NCBI RefSeq assembly: GCF_047511655.1
Contig: NC_133394.1
Span: 54,530,501 to 54,594,500 of the forward strand
Direction of reading: 5' to 3'
Source: Castor canadensis
Lineage: Eukaryota; Chordata; Mammalia; Rodentia; Castoridae
Length of the DNA: 64,000 bases
A model generated the notes under the pieces. It made no database searches. It was not told the origin of the DNA and saw only the letters and a program-made list of their open reading frames with translations. The translations under genes were made by a program, and so were the position numbers. Shown piece after piece: positions 35,038-48,188 of this stretch (positions are counted from its first letter, which is position 1; each line of letters opens with the position of its first letter).

Positions 35038-36799
35038 GGTATTGCCTTTAAGTGAGGTACTCTGTCTACTCCCAAAGTTTTATTTTGCTGAGTTGGGTCT
35101 CATTTTTCTGCCTGACCTTCCCAGACAGACGGGCAACTTTGTATAGGCCATTTCCCTGGCCATGTCAGTCCTGCAGGTGGCAGAGGTCTACGGTCTCTCT
35201 ACCCATGGGCCTGCTTTGGCAGATAGACTGTTGATTTCTGTCAGTCAGTCCCCTGATCTCCTTTTACTTTTCTGGGCATTGAAGGCAGGTAAGACTGGGC
35301 TGTGACCTTCCTCCTCCATCACTGATCTTCAGATTCTTTTCATGATTCTCTGCTTTCCACTCCTCAGCTGTGCTCCTTTTCTGTGCTCCCATTTATTCCT
35401 TAGCCTCACATCAGTTCTCAGCCAAAACCTAGGCCTCACAGATGTCCAGCTACCCACAGAAACAGTAGCAGTGGTTTTGCAGAAGAACAGCAAATACTTT
35501 AGGATGAGGTCATTAGTTTTCCAAGTTAATATCCCTAACAAGGCCAGTGTTGTAATGCTAAGGAGAATGGACAGAGGGAGGCAACTAGTCTGCCTTAACT
35601 TTCACAGTAGGGAAGAAGATTGGGTATTTTTCATATTGAACTTTTTAGAAGCACATTTTATATATTGTTGAAGAGGCAAGAGTATTGCAAGAATACATAC
35701 ACACACAGTATTTTAACAGTGAATCATGATTATGTTGTAGGTGGGAATCTAGACTTCTGTGAAAAATTGCCATCATTTTAAATATAAATGATTCAATTTC
35801 AGACTTGTTTACTTTAATACAATTTATTTCATCTCTCTATATGTATTTACTTGTTGAATCATTTCAAAGTAAATTATAGGTAGCATAAAGATATTCCCCT
35901 AAATAGCAGTATCATTTTAATGTTAAGTAAAAAAATAATGATTTCTTAATATCTTCTAATGCCTGCTCATATTCAGATTACTCCAATTGCCTCCAGTTGC
36001 CTTTTATATATGCTTGTTTTTGAATGAAGATCTGATCAAGGATCACGTAATGCATTTGATTATGTCTTTTGAAACTCTTTAGCTGTCTCTCTTTCTTCTC
36101 TTCCTCCCCTCCTTTTTTTAAATACCAGTGTTTGTAGAATATCTCACATCTGTATTTATGTGATGTTTTCCCAGTGCTTTATTTAACTTGTTTTCTATCT
36201 TCTGTATTTCCTGTAATTTGGAAGTTTTGTAAATATTTTTGGCAAAAGTGTATCACAGTGTAATGCTGGATTGCATTGTACTGCATTGTAGCAAGAGGCA
36301 GTTAATGTTTGACTTTCCCACTGTCAGTGATGCCAATGCTAGGTTGAGGTAATTTTTCTATTGTAAAAGAACTGTTTCCTTTTGTGTTTAACAAGTAATC
36401 TCTGAGTTGATTTCACCATCAATCTTTTACCCCCTGGTTTTAGCATCCATTGATAATCCTTGCTCTATCAGTAGTTTTATCAGGGATTTCAAATGGTGAT
36501 TTGCTAACTCAAACATTGCCCTTCATGTATAAGTGAGCATTCCCCTGTAAAGCACTCCATCATCAATTGCTGGTGTCTGATTGTCCTGATTAGGGCTCTA
36601 TTGAAAGGCAGGACAAAATGCGTAATTCATTCCCTTTACTAATTTTAATGTTATCCTTTAATTATGGTTAGCAAGGTGTTTTTAGAATTCTTTTTCTTTC
36701 TCTTTCTGACAACCATAACTCACTAATGTGTTTTATTCAGTCACACTCTTGTTCTCTTTAATTCCCAAATTGTTCTAAATTTGACCTGGGGAAGGTGTT

Positions 36800-36965
36800 C
36801 TTTCTAATGGAAATTTAGAGCTGGAAGAAATCTAGGATCAGCTAACCCAAATCTCCTTTTAATTGCTGAGGAAACTATAACTAATATGTCATTGATAATT
36901 AATAGTAGAGTGAGGACTGGCATCCATATCTCTTGAGGCCTTGGCTAGTCTGTTCCTCTCAGCTC
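36800..36965 (+). repeat. MIR-related SINE fragment
   Basis: The pattern 'tttagagctggaagaaatcta', 'ctaacccaaatctcctt', 'gctgaggaaactataac' follows an ancient MIR-like consensus (the 'gagctggaagggacc ... gaggaaactgagg' type). It is diverged. Confidence 0.55.
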
Positions 36966-38624
36966 CTAAAGACATATCTGTAGGAATCTTGCTTTTCACT
37001 TCTTACTTGTAATATTAACCAGCCAGAAAATGGCCCATGTTTTTGTTGTAATGCATTTTTTTTTTTTTGCTTATTTGAAGTTACTTTTGAGTCCAGTGGG
37101 TGACAGATTAATGGAATAATCTACTCAGTTCAGAAACAGTGTGAATAAATACAAAAGATGTGCCATTGTAGGTTGAGCATATGATCAGCCTGAGAAGTTT
37201 GACTCCCAACAGTTTTTGATTCCAACAGTTTGGTGTATCCAAGGTGAGTTTGTCTTGAGGTCATGTACTTGACCTGCATAGAGTTTAGAATTCATTGCCA
37301 GTATAAACAAGTAGTGATTTTCCATTCAAATTTCAGTTATCAGCTTCTCCAAAAATATTGCAGGTACCAGGCATTGTTGGGCTCACATTGTGACATATCA
37401 GCATTCTATTGGAGTGAAAAAGCCTTTTCTGTGGGCATGCCCTTTCCAGTTCACCTCCTGGCTGTCCTGTGTTGTCACACATTTGTTGTTGGTGTTGTTC
37501 TGCCTTCATGCTCACCTTGTATGCATTCAAGATGGTGATCTTTGAGGTAGTTAGAAGCAAAGACTTTTAGGAAGGTTCTCACAAAGAAATAATGTAGGCA
37601 CAAATGAACGGTAAGACAGTGGGTAGCGATGACAGTTTTTTTTTTTACTGCTAGAATGGACCTTCAGCAGCTTTATTTCAAAAAGTAAAACCACTGATGA
37701 TAGGAGGTCAGGCAGAAGTTTTGAAGATTTCAAGATCATTAAATTAGAACTTCACCTTAGATATTTGATGTACTGATGCATATGCATGTAATTAATTTAC
37801 AATGAGTCATATGAAAAGTTGTCATTTTTTAGGTTGAAAATGGTCAGATATTGGGAATTTCATATGCTTCAAATAATTGCATATTTATTCTATGTTGCTT
37901 ATATGTCCCCAGATTTCCTTTTGTAAGTGTGCTACTCAAGCAAATGTGAAGCCCACTGAAGCTGAAGGCTCCACTTAATTCTAACTCAGTACTTAAGTTA
38001 AAATCTTCATAGGAAATGGTTAGTGAATAAAAATAAAATTATAATTTTAAGAACCTTTTGTTTGCACATTAGAAAGAATAATGCATGGAATTAGAGTGGG
38101 GTGGTAGCAGGTGCTGAAATCCTTATGGAAGCCTTTGTAGTGAGAGTGGATCTAGTGAGTATAGAATCTTCATCTAATGCCAAATGTCAATTATTTAAGC
38201 CTCTGCATTGTTTCTCACAGGTAGTATGAGGAACTGAGAGTTGACATTTACCTTCTTACAATCTTGCAGCCACAGAAACTCAAGTTTATTGATCAAACAA
38301 TTCTGACACACTCACTAGTGTGCTTTGAAGGAACTCTCATCAAGCCAGAGAACTAAAAATACTTACAAATTTATTTCAGATATCTGTGTTTCTATGTCAG
38401 TGTTTTTCAAAGTGGATTTCAGTACATTGGTGAGTTATGCAATTAATTTATTGGGTCAAAACTTACATTTTTCTCCTAAAAAGTAAAGTAAAGCAGAGTA
38501 GAAAAAATGGGAGCACAGTAAGGGTTACATTGTATAAATAAATTTTTGTTTTAGTTTTATATGTGTTTCTTTGTATATAAATGAATGCTAGATTGAGATG
38601 CTCTTCCTATAAAACATACATATG

Positions 38625-38629
38625 CGTGT

Positions 38630-38677
<48 letters not shown>

Positions 38678-38678
38678 A
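38625..38678. repeat. (GT)n microsatellite
   Basis: A nearly perfect GT run of more than twenty units lies directly next to an antisense B1-like SINE. It probably derives from that SINE's tail, and it produces the spurious Val-Cys / Thr-His frames. Confidence 0.9.
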
Positions 38679-38808
38679 TGCTTTTTCTCTTTTGGAAACA
38701 GGGTCTCACTGTGTTACCCAGGCTGGTGTCAAACTCGAGCTCCTCCTGCCTCACCCTCCTGACTACTGACTACTAGGATATCAGTTGTGAACCATCACAC
38801 TTGGCTTT
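38679..38808 (-). repeat. B1/Alu-like SINE, antisense
   Basis: The block 'ggaaacagggtctcactgtgttacccaggctgg', 'cctcctgcctcaccctcctga' and 'ccatcacacttggct' is the reverse complement of a 7SL-derived monomer. Confidence 0.75.
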
Positions 38809-38969
38809 CAAAATGTACTTTTTACTAACAGTTGAGGAAAAAAATTGAAAGTCACTATTCATTATAATTTGAGTATATGATAGCAATTGTCCACTGTTAA
38901 TAATAAAGCTTTAGCTTTAAAGTCAGAGTCCTGATTCTTGTTTTGAATTTTCAAATCCTTCAGTCTTTT

Positions 38970-39190
38970 AATAACCTTATGTATTAATTTTGCATGATTA
39001 TAACAAATACCTGAGATAATCAGCTTATAAAAAGAAAAGTTGTATTTGACTCCCAGTTTTAGAGATTTTAATTCATGGTCAGTTGGCCCCGTTGCTTTGG
39101 GACTGTGATGGCACATCATGGTAGGAGTGCTCTGGGTGACAGAATGCAAAGACAGAAAGAGGGAGGTCATGGAGTCTTAAAGGCATGCCT
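38970..39190. repeat. Old MaLR-like LTR fragment (uncertain)
   Basis: The sequence 'aacaaatacctgagataatcagcttataaaaagaaaag', 'gactcccagttttagagat' and 'ggtcagttggccccg' is reminiscent of antisense MaLR/ERVL LTR sequence. The assignment is tentative. Confidence 0.35.
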
Positions 39191-39254
39191 CATTCAGGAC
39201 TTGAAGGACTCCCACTGGGGTTTTCCTCTTAAAGGCTCTGCCACCATCCAGTGC

Positions 39255-39530
39255 ACTACTCTGTGCTGTGACACTTGAACCACACCTCCAACCCTTTTTA
39301 CTTAAGTTATTTTTCAGGTAGGGTCTTGTGAATTTTTGCCCAGAGCCAGCCTTGGACCAAAATCTTCCTACCTTTACCTCCTGTGTAGCTAGGATTACAT
39401 GTGTGCCACCACACCTGGCTTGTTCTTTGAGAATGGAGTCTTGCTAACTTTTTGCCCTTTCTGGCATAGAACTATCCTCTGTCTCTGCTTCCAGAGCAGC
39501 CTGAGTTACAGGCTTCAGCCACCATGAATG
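39255..39530 (-). repeat. Composite SINE with two B1-like monomers, antisense
   Basis: After an ID-like remnant ('cttgaaccacacctccaacc'), two B1-like reverse-complement monomers follow. One ends 'aggattacatgtgtgccacc'. The second ends 'gagttacaggcttcagccacc'. The layout mirrors the composite at 3936-4257. Confidence 0.65.
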
Positions 39531-40289
39531 GCAGCAATGATTTGCTTTTTAAAGAAAGTATCTTTGGGCTGTTCTGTGTATTGGAGTGTGATTTTGTATG
39601 TGATTGTGAGGCATGAGGGGATCAAGAGGCAGAGTGGGCTTCCAGCTTTCAAATGTGCTTGCTAAATCTTGTATTCATATCTTTATATTGTTACACAAAG
39701 TCAGCTGTCTGTTTCCTTGGTATGCCAGTGTTTGGATTACTCAGAATTGCAGTTTGATTTGAAAAATCTTTGTAGGTATTTTCTGCCCCTAAGGTTAACA
39801 CTAAAGAAATGGTCTTTTTGTTTCTACCATTGTTTGTGGGTTCTCTTTTCTTCATCTGTAACATGAGGGGGGCTGGGTTTACTATTTGTAATTCCTTTAA
39901 GCTTTAAATTTTTACTATTCCCAGGAATTGGGTTTTCTGTTGTTCATTAAGTAATTTAGGTTCCTTAAAACATTGCGTTGGTGGTTATTTTTCTCCTAAC
40001 AGTGTTCATCAAAACTTCCCCTGGAGATTCTGTTTTCTTCCTCTATCTCTGTTCAAAAGGAAGGCTTGTTGTGAAAAGTAGTCAAAGGCAGGTTGGGAGG
40101 AAGCTCACAAAGGCATGAATGCCTCTGCCCTCTCTGCACACATTTCTGCACAACGGGTGCATAAACAGGACCCACTCCCTGGGTCCCTGCAATTTCTGCT
40201 TTGGTCCCCTTAGAGGAAAAAGTGTCATTTGCCAATTGAATGTGGTTTCACAAGTCCTTCTAGGGAAGACTGTAGGGGCCAGCCACCTA

Positions 40290-40399
40290 GGGTTTAAACA
40301 TTCAGGGGCTAGGTCCCGGGGTTTACACACTGTGTGGGGGTTGCTAAGCTCAGGGTTTACACATTTAGGGGCTCTGCCTCAGAGTTTACACACCCAGGG
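40290..40399 (+). repeat. Degenerate minisatellite, about 30-bp units
   Basis: Four tandem units start at 40290, 40318, 40353 and 40382. Each begins 'gggtttacaca' or a close variant, and most continue with a 'caggggct'-like part. The units are about 28, 35, 29 and 18 bases long. In one frame they encode a recurring Gly-Phe/Leu-His pattern, but there is no sign the frame is used. The array lies about 550 bases upstream of PRDM5 exon 2. Confidence 0.65.
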
Positions 40400-40914
40400 A
40401 AATCAGCAGCACTGGTGATTCTAGTGCAGTGGCTTCATTTTGAGACTGTTTGGAAGATTGGCAGGCAAGTTTAAGCTTTATTTATGAATAGTCTTCCTCT
40501 ATGAATGGCAAGCCTCTTTCTTGTGCAAAATAGAGATGAATTTATGATTTTTATAGAAACCAGGTGATTTTCTGCCTGGTGGGCTTGTCTTTCAAGGCAG
40601 GCAAAATTCAGTGTTTTTCATTTTGAGACACTTGCCAGAGGCTATGAGGAAGATGGAAACATATGAAGTACTGTGATCAGTGCCCTGTTGGAATTTCCAA
40701 GTTAAGCAATTTAACTCTTTCATGTTGGTTCCTGTGTTGTGAATTCTGACTTTTAGGTTACAAATAGATTAAATTGGATTTTAAATATGTAAGTATTTTT
40801 TGTGTGTAAATAAGTTAGTATATTAAAAATGGCTCAACCATGGGCATGAAGATTTAGAAAAAAATTCCAAAAGGTAAAAAGCGCCTTATTTTAATAGCTT
40901 GATTATTGTGCTAA

Positions 40915-41106
<192 letters not shown>

Positions 41107-43132
41107 TGAATCAATACTGACTCCAGTTAAGTATTTAAGTATTGAAATGTCTTAATTTTGAAGTTCAATATTAAAAAAATTAAGACTGCTGAAATACTTT
41201 CCTAGACAATTTTCTTAGAACTCTGGGATTTATAGTTCATCATTGAGAAGGAAGTATTCCAGGTATAAGGATGCTTAGATTTCAAAGTAAACATGCACTG
41301 AATTTAGAATTTGAATTTTATAAATGAAATTATACTTTTCCTTTAATCTTTATTTCCCCACTGAAGCTCTAATTGTATGAAAACAATTCCAAATTTTATG
41401 TTTGACCAAAAATTCCACCTTAAAATGTATTTTACCTTTAAAAACATACAGTTAAAGAACGATGGCACTGTGGACAGCCTTTGCACTCTAAAGTTTCTCT
41501 GATGCAGGGATCTAATCATCCAGGTTTATGTCTGTATATAATGAGAATTGTCATAATAGATTTGCCAATTACATTCGTTGCTGCTCTTTTCTAGTTATTA
41601 GAAAAAGGGACTAAGGAATAAAAATGGGGAAGCAGAGGTATTGAGACTGTTGAAGGAAAATTTGGAAAACTTGGCCCAAGGAATTTTATTTGATGGTTTC
41701 TATGAGAAAGGTAAGGGCTGAGATGTTTGTCAGTGTAGCTGAAAGAGGCAGAGATTATAAATCAGAAAAGCTGCACAGAGAATGAGAGATAGAGAGTCTC
41801 TCTGTGTATGTGTCAGTCAGGGTCTTAGGAAAAGCAGAACTAGTATCTTATATACTAGTTATATAAGAACTAGTATCTCATATACATGTAAAAGGAGATT
41901 TAATTCAAGGTATTCTCTAAAGCAGATGTGGGATGGCAAGTCTGAAATCTGTAGAGCAAGCCCACGGGTTGGAAACCCAGGAGTTAATGCTGCAGTTTTT
42001 AGGCAGAATTTCTGTTTTTAAAAAACCTCAGTTTTTGCTCCTAAGGCATTTGGGTGAGAGTCACACACATTATGGAGGATAATCTCCTTTACTTCAAATC
42101 TATTGTGTAGATGATAGCATCTACAAACTAACTATACGACACCACCTAGATGAATGTTTGATTGAGTAAATGAGTGCTGTAGCTTAGCGAAGTTGACATA
42201 AAATCATCATAGTGTGTTGTCTGCAAGAGAAGCACATTTATAAGCTCATCCCTGGTTACTCAGCCTGCTGGGAGTAAGGAGTGAGGGTGTCTGAGGCGTT
42301 CTCTGAAAGGTTTCTATAGTGCACATGATGGAAATCGAAATTAACATAGTCTTCATTGTAATTTAAGTGTAAAGTGTTATCAGTACTGCTTTAATTTACA
42401 TGCTGTTTTAATTATGAACCTAAAAATATTTTTAGTGGCTTTCACTATTTTTCTATAAGGCCATAATTTTCTCAGCAGTTAATTTTTTTAATATGAAGGT
42501 TTTTCAGAAATCAAACATTATATGACAAAAGCTAACCCAAGTAAGTCACATAAATGTTAAAAATAACAATATTTAATGGGTTATTAATGTCTTTTGATAT
42601 TTATTTTATTGTCTGAAAATTTCAGTGTGATGGCCAAGTTAATGTTTTGCACAGCTGGTTATGGGGCATTGCTAAAGAGATAACATAATTTTTATTTTGA
42701 AAAGAAAACTTATAGATAAGAAAATTGAGGCTGTTTTGTGCTGTTGTATGGTGGCAGTTGAGCAGTGGATCTAGTTTTACGTTGTCTCTATGGTGCTTCA
42801 ATGTTTTGTTTTTACACATTAACATCCCAAGTCCTCTCACTTTGCCACTCAAAGAGCTATTAATTTTATACTTAAGTAATGTTCAGTTCATGTAATGATT
42901 GCTATCTTTATTTTACTTCACACTTTATGTTCATGCTTTGAACAAGTAATATTTGTCCTTGTCACACAGTTCAGAGAGTATAAAAAGGTAAAAGTCTATC
43001 GTCTTCAAGCCAGCTCCATTCTCCCAAGGTCTTTGCTGCATTTAATCCCTTAGTCACCTACTTTTCTCTGCTCTGCCCAGTTGGGTTGCTGGTGGGGGAA
43101 GGAAACAAGTGCTTTCTCAGTGGCATATCTCT

Positions 43133-43154
43133 TTGTGTGTGTGTGTGGGGGGGG
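43133..43154. repeat. Short (GT)n followed by G-run
   Basis: About eight GT units are followed by nine or ten G. It is simple repeat only. Confidence 0.7.
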
Positions 43155-44339
43155 TGCATGTAAAAAATAGTGAACTCCTTTTGAACTGCAGATGTAGTTG
43201 TTGGGCGTTATCCTATCATTTATTATGTTAAGTGAGTGAGCTGATTCCAACTTTCAGTTTTAGCATCAGAGGTACCAGAATTCATAAAGAGCACTGAGAA
43301 GGAATTACTGCACCTACTGTTGGTTCCTTTCCTAGAATCCTTGAGTGTTCTCAAAGGAAGATAATGAGCCTTCAATAGAGGCTGGTTATTGAAGACGCAG
43401 GGCCCTTTTACTGCATTTTTCATCACCATGCAGCTCCCAAATGGGTAGCCTTCTCAAGCCAATAATTGCCAATGTTGTGGCTATGGAAATGGACCACGTA
43501 CTGGTGATAATATCTACACGTGATGCCTGTGAGACAGTAACAACCATAGCTCTTGCTCATTTAAGTTTACACTTCCTTGTGGTACTGGTGATTCTGGTAA
43601 ATAGGGCAGAACCCATGAGTGGCTATTACATACTGAAGAACTTGGAGGTGCCAGGCAAGATTGACCATGCTGGCATATGTGAGCCACCTGGTAGTTTGAG
43701 ACAGTGCATGAAGGGATTTCAGGACCAATGGGGCCTCTGATACTCTCCACTGGCTGCAAACTCTTCCTTCTCCCAGAGGTGCAGCTTAGAATTTACTCTG
43801 CTCCTTGCTTCAGAGCTTTCACACAACCTCAGTCTCTATGGTGTCAGAAGAGATTGAGTCTTGTCTGTCCTTAATGCTTCTTGATACTCTCAAATTTTTT
43901 ATTTTAAAATAAAGCACATTAGAAAAATTCTGGGTTTGTCAGGCCATAGGCCAGTTGTGTAGCTGGAGGTTGGGAGCCAGTGTGAGTTAAATGCTTCCTA
44001 AGGGCAATCTGGTTGTCAGTATTGTGTTCTGTTCTTCCTCCAGTCAGAAGTCCTTATGCCTTCTTTTTGCCACGTGATTTGGAGTTTAAGATACCTTTCT
44101 TTTCTCCCTCTACTTTCTCAGACTCACCCTTATGACCAAAGTCCATTTATGTACTGTTACCAAAACTCTCAACAATACTTTAATACTCCACATCATTCAC
44201 TTTCTATAATTTTGCTTAGGAATTTAAAAAGTATCTCCTCTTCAGCCACTGGGTACATATCTTTGCATCTTGGCACCTAAAAGCAGACACAGCTTGTACA
44301 TTTTTCTTGCTACCTGCACTGACCATTATTGTCGTTATT

Positions 44340-45260
44340 TCTAAGGGTATGCAGACACCTTTATTACAAGATCCAAACCAACAAAAACAAAATTATTTGT
44401 GCACAGTGATTGGAAGAAGTCCCAACAGGACTTAATTCCTGCGGTCACAGGACAGGAACGCACAGGGAGGTCTCGGCCACGGGCGGAGGGTAGGTGAAAC
44501 TGTGCCTCTGCTCTGTTCTTGCTTCTGGCCCCTGAGCCGCCCTGCATCCCTTGGCCGGATCACGAGGGAACAGGTTCCAGCGCCTTTGTCTCTGGAGCAG
44601 CTCAGATCTCCCAACCCCAGGTGAACCCACGTGGTCCGGGGCTTAGCCGATCCCGCCAGGCAGGGGAGGCGCACTCTGTGTCGCTTCAGATGCGCCTGCG
44701 GTGTTCCTCACATGGTCCATCGAGTGACACAGGTGTGTTACCCAGCCGCCACAGGAGGCTTTTAGCAGTACCTAGCATGTAGCAGTAAATAAGCTCCAAT
44801 CCTCCCTTTTCTGACTTGGGCTCGGATGTACCCTGACAAGCAACCAGGCCTCCGTTCCTTTTCTCCAGGCACCTGGCTCCTGCAGAGCCAGACAGTTGGC
44901 AGCTGCTGCTGCACCTGCCCGCCTCATGCGCACCCTCCGCTATTGAGGTGATCTTTAAAATGGGCATACAGTGCCTGGATCCTGCAAATACTCTGCGCTG
45001 TCGGCTCTGGGTTCCAAAGTAGTTCTCCAGCATTGGCTGCAGGAGGTTTTGTGTAGTAACTGGTCTGTGAACACTTGATGTTGTGCTGACTTTTCCAGGG
45101 GAGTCATTCACTCCTGAACTTTCATCTACATGCGACCACTCTCACTCGTGCTGGGCTGGTCAGCCTCTTAGTCTTAAGCTCACGGATGCGGTGGGTGTTC
45201 GTGGTGAGACCGCACATTCAAGGAGACAGACGTTGTGTCACAGTTGTGTAAGAGTAGGTG
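44340..45260 (-). pseudogene. GC-rich island with minus-strand 3'-UTR-like end, possible processed pseudogene
   Basis: This stretch is markedly richer in G+C and CpG than the rest of intron 2. On the minus strand it holds overlapping frames of 141 (44686-45111), 80 and 61 residues. It ends with a polyadenylation signal AATAAA at 44360-44365 (minus strand), as a reverse-transcribed mRNA would. I see no poly-A tract or clear target duplication, and I could not recognise the parent protein. Several reading-frame switches seem needed to keep coding-like composition. It could also be an unrelated GC-rich repeat or a CpG-rich regulatory element. Confidence 0.35.
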
Positions 45261-46732
45261 GGCCTTCTGTGGACGGGCGTTCTTAACCATGCAGCTAGTT
45301 AGGACTCTTGGCAGAGTCCCTAAGAAACACTTATAAAATGAAGATTTCAGTGAAATATACAGATTCTTGGTGGTATTTTTATAGGAAAAAAAAAAGATCT
45401 CTCTTACTTGAGTACAGATTGTTTTCTTGCTATTATCTGTAACTCATACTGAAAAAAAAAAAGAGTTTATCTCAACACAAGGCCGTTAGGAACAGAACAA
45501 AATAAATAAAGCTGAAACGTTGCTTTTGGTAAAGGTCTCTGGTGTTGTCAGGGTTCCATATGAAACACAGTGTGGGACACAAAGTACCCTGAGAGCAGTC
45601 TACCTGCATAAACCTGACAAATATGTTTACAAAGTTTTACGTTCATTTATTTTCCTAAAACTACTCTCTGGAGGAATAGTGAGGAAAACTTTTTTTTTTT
45701 CAAAGAGTGAGCCAGTAGAATTATCAAGGCAATTAGTCATTAGAATTTACTAGATAGCTGTATATTACAAAATACAGCATGTCAAAATGATCTTAATTTT
45801 ACTTATTTTTGTCAGCAGAAAAGACTTACTACCTCTAGGTAAATAACATGTTTTCAAAATATAGTTGCTTAAATGTAAGGTTATAAGGTTTGCATGTGTC
45901 TTTGTACCAAATCTCCTGTAGTTTCAGAAATTATTTCAAAATAATTGTATATACCTGGTGAGCTGGGGCCATTTCTATAACTGATGGGCTGCAAAAACAT
46001 CTTTATATCAGTTAAAATATATACAGAATGTTTTTGGAAGGTTTCGCTTTCAACTTCTAGTCCCCACTTCACTTACACACTGGGAATAGTCCCTAAATTA
46101 AAAGCTACCTTCTCTCATTGGTTCTATCAGAGAAGAACACTTAGGAACCAGATGAAGACCAAAATATCTCCTTCATTAGTGAGTGTGTAATAACTCTAAA
46201 GCTGGATTAGAGACTGTGACTGAGAATCCAGTCCAGAAGGGGACTTCAAACTCTGTTTTTAAATCTTGATCTTAGTACCACCTGGGGCAACAGTTGGGTT
46301 GTAGAGTAGAGTCCAAATATATTTTTCAGCTGTCTGCATGGAGACTGTGGCTTGATTCAGACTTATTTGGACATAACTGGATTGGAGGGTAGGAGAACAT
46401 GGTAGAGAAGTCTGCAGCCTGTATACTACTTTAGTCTGATGGTAGACCAGTTTCCTAACAAGGCAGTGGGTTGGGCACAGAGAGGAAATCACTGTGCTTT
46501 TTTTCTTGAAGTATGGTAACCAAAAAGAAGTGTCCAGATCAGTGTCTGTTAGGGTCCCAATGCTCAGCTGAGGAAAGAGCTGTGAAGTAGATTTATTCTA
46601 ATTTATTCTGTCACGGGGAGAAAAAGAAAGGAAATATGTGAAGGGGGAATATAGGTTCTTTACTGAGAACATGTAGAATTATTTCTCTTTCTCTTACTAA
46701 AAAATGATTAATTTGCTTGAAATTCTTCACAG

Positions 46733-46820
46733 AAAAGAAAAAAGGCACAGCGGGTGAAGCACAACAGAAAGAAGAAGTTGGAGCATCCTTAGTCTTACAG
46801 AGCCTTAAGGGTGCAATAAA
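46733..46820 (+). pseudogene. Terminal-exon-like fragment: basic C-terminus plus poly-A signal
   Basis: An acceptor-like 'gaaattcttcacag' ends at 46732. It is followed by 19 codons in phase 0 reading KRKKAQRVKHNRKKKLEHP and then TAG at 46790-46792. AATAAA follows at 46815-46820. The very basic tail looks like the end of a nucleolar or ribosomal-type protein, but I cannot name it. It may be a 5'-truncated processed pseudogene, or a chance or real alternative last exon. An A-rich stretch follows near 46853-46870. Confidence 0.35.
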
Positions 46821-46925
46821 GCTCTTGTTCCCCAGGGACTTATATTTGATAAGGAAAAATAGAATAAAACATCCTTAATAATTAATATAATGGTGCTTAG
46901 TGATACAGGATATAAAGAAAATAGG

Positions 46926-47161
46926 GCAACGTCAGGCACCGGTAACTCACACCTGCAATCCTCGCTACTCAGGAGGCAGAAATCAGGAAGATCGCTGTTA
47001 GAAGCCAGCCCTGGATAAATAGTTTGAGACCCCATGTCAAAAACACCCAACACAAAAAAGTGCTGACAGAGTGGCTCAAGGGGGAAGAGCACCTGCCTTG
47101 CAAGCGTGAAGTGAGGTCCTGAGTTTAAAACCCAGTGCTGCCAAAAAAAAAAAAAAAAAAA
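46926..47161 (+). repeat. B1-ID composite SINE with A-tail
   Basis: A B1-like unit ('caccggtaactcacacctgcaatcctcg', 'ggaggcagaaatcagg') is followed by an ID-like unit ('gtggctcaagggggaagagcacctgcc', 'gagtttaaaacccagtgc'). A pure A-run of about 20 bases ends it. It is relatively well preserved. Confidence 0.85.
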
Positions 47162-48169
47162 ACTTCTTTCTGATAAGAACTTGAACACAGAAATGGCACT
47201 TATGTTAATGATCACACAGAACAGAATAAGACTAAACAGAAGAATGATTTGCTTAAGGGTATTAAACAGCTTTTAAAAAAAGGACTACTAGAGTGACAGA
47301 GGCTATATGGAGGAAACTTTGGAGAGGTGAATTAATAATCTGATGAGTCTCTTCTGTTGGGAAAGTGGACAGACTTTTAACTTCTGCTGCCTCTGACAGC
47401 CTAAAAATCTGAGCTCAGCTTGTGGAGAAGATTAACTGTTGGTGAGAAGGTACAGCTTTTAGAAATCTTGTGGGACTGGAGTGACACTATCAGACATTCA
47501 GAGGGACTTAAAAACATTGTTGACTCCTCAGGACATTTGCAGAATTATGGAACTGCATGGTGGAAGTCTGTAAGTCTAAATCATGCACTTCTGCAAAGCA
47601 GAGTGTTCTACAGCCTCATCTCCTAGTGCATACCTGCTTTGGAGCTGCATGGACTGGGTTTTAGCGCCCACTGAGGCAGATTGGGCCCTACCACAAGTAT
47701 AGCCAGCCTTGAATCAGCTCATTCCTGGATATAATTGGAGAAATACTTCTGGATTTTCTAAATTTTTAAATATATTATGTCTAGCAGTTAATAAAAACTG
47801 ACTACATGCTTAAGAAAGGATCCTTGAGTAAAACAAAGAGAAAAACTGGACAGTGAAACTGACTTAAGGATGATTCAAATACTGATTGGAAGACTTTGTA
47901 GTAAATCATGATGGATATATTCTATCAAGTGAAAGAAAAGATGAGGGAAACAGGTGAACCTGGAGGATTTTACAAAAACAATTGAGATTATGTAAATGGA
48001 AAATGGATATTCTAGAGCAGAAAAAATATAACTGAAATCAAGAACTCAGTGTTTAAATTAGTAAATATGATAGCAAAAGACAGGATTAATGAAGAAGAAA
48101 AGAAACCAATAGAAAATATTGAGAATGAAGCACAGAGACTAAAAATAGTTGTTAGACAATGAAAATATC

Positions 48170-48188
48170 TGATATATATATATATAAT
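48170..48188. repeat. (TA)n tract
   Basis: This is a short run of TA units within the old LINE. Confidence 0.6.
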
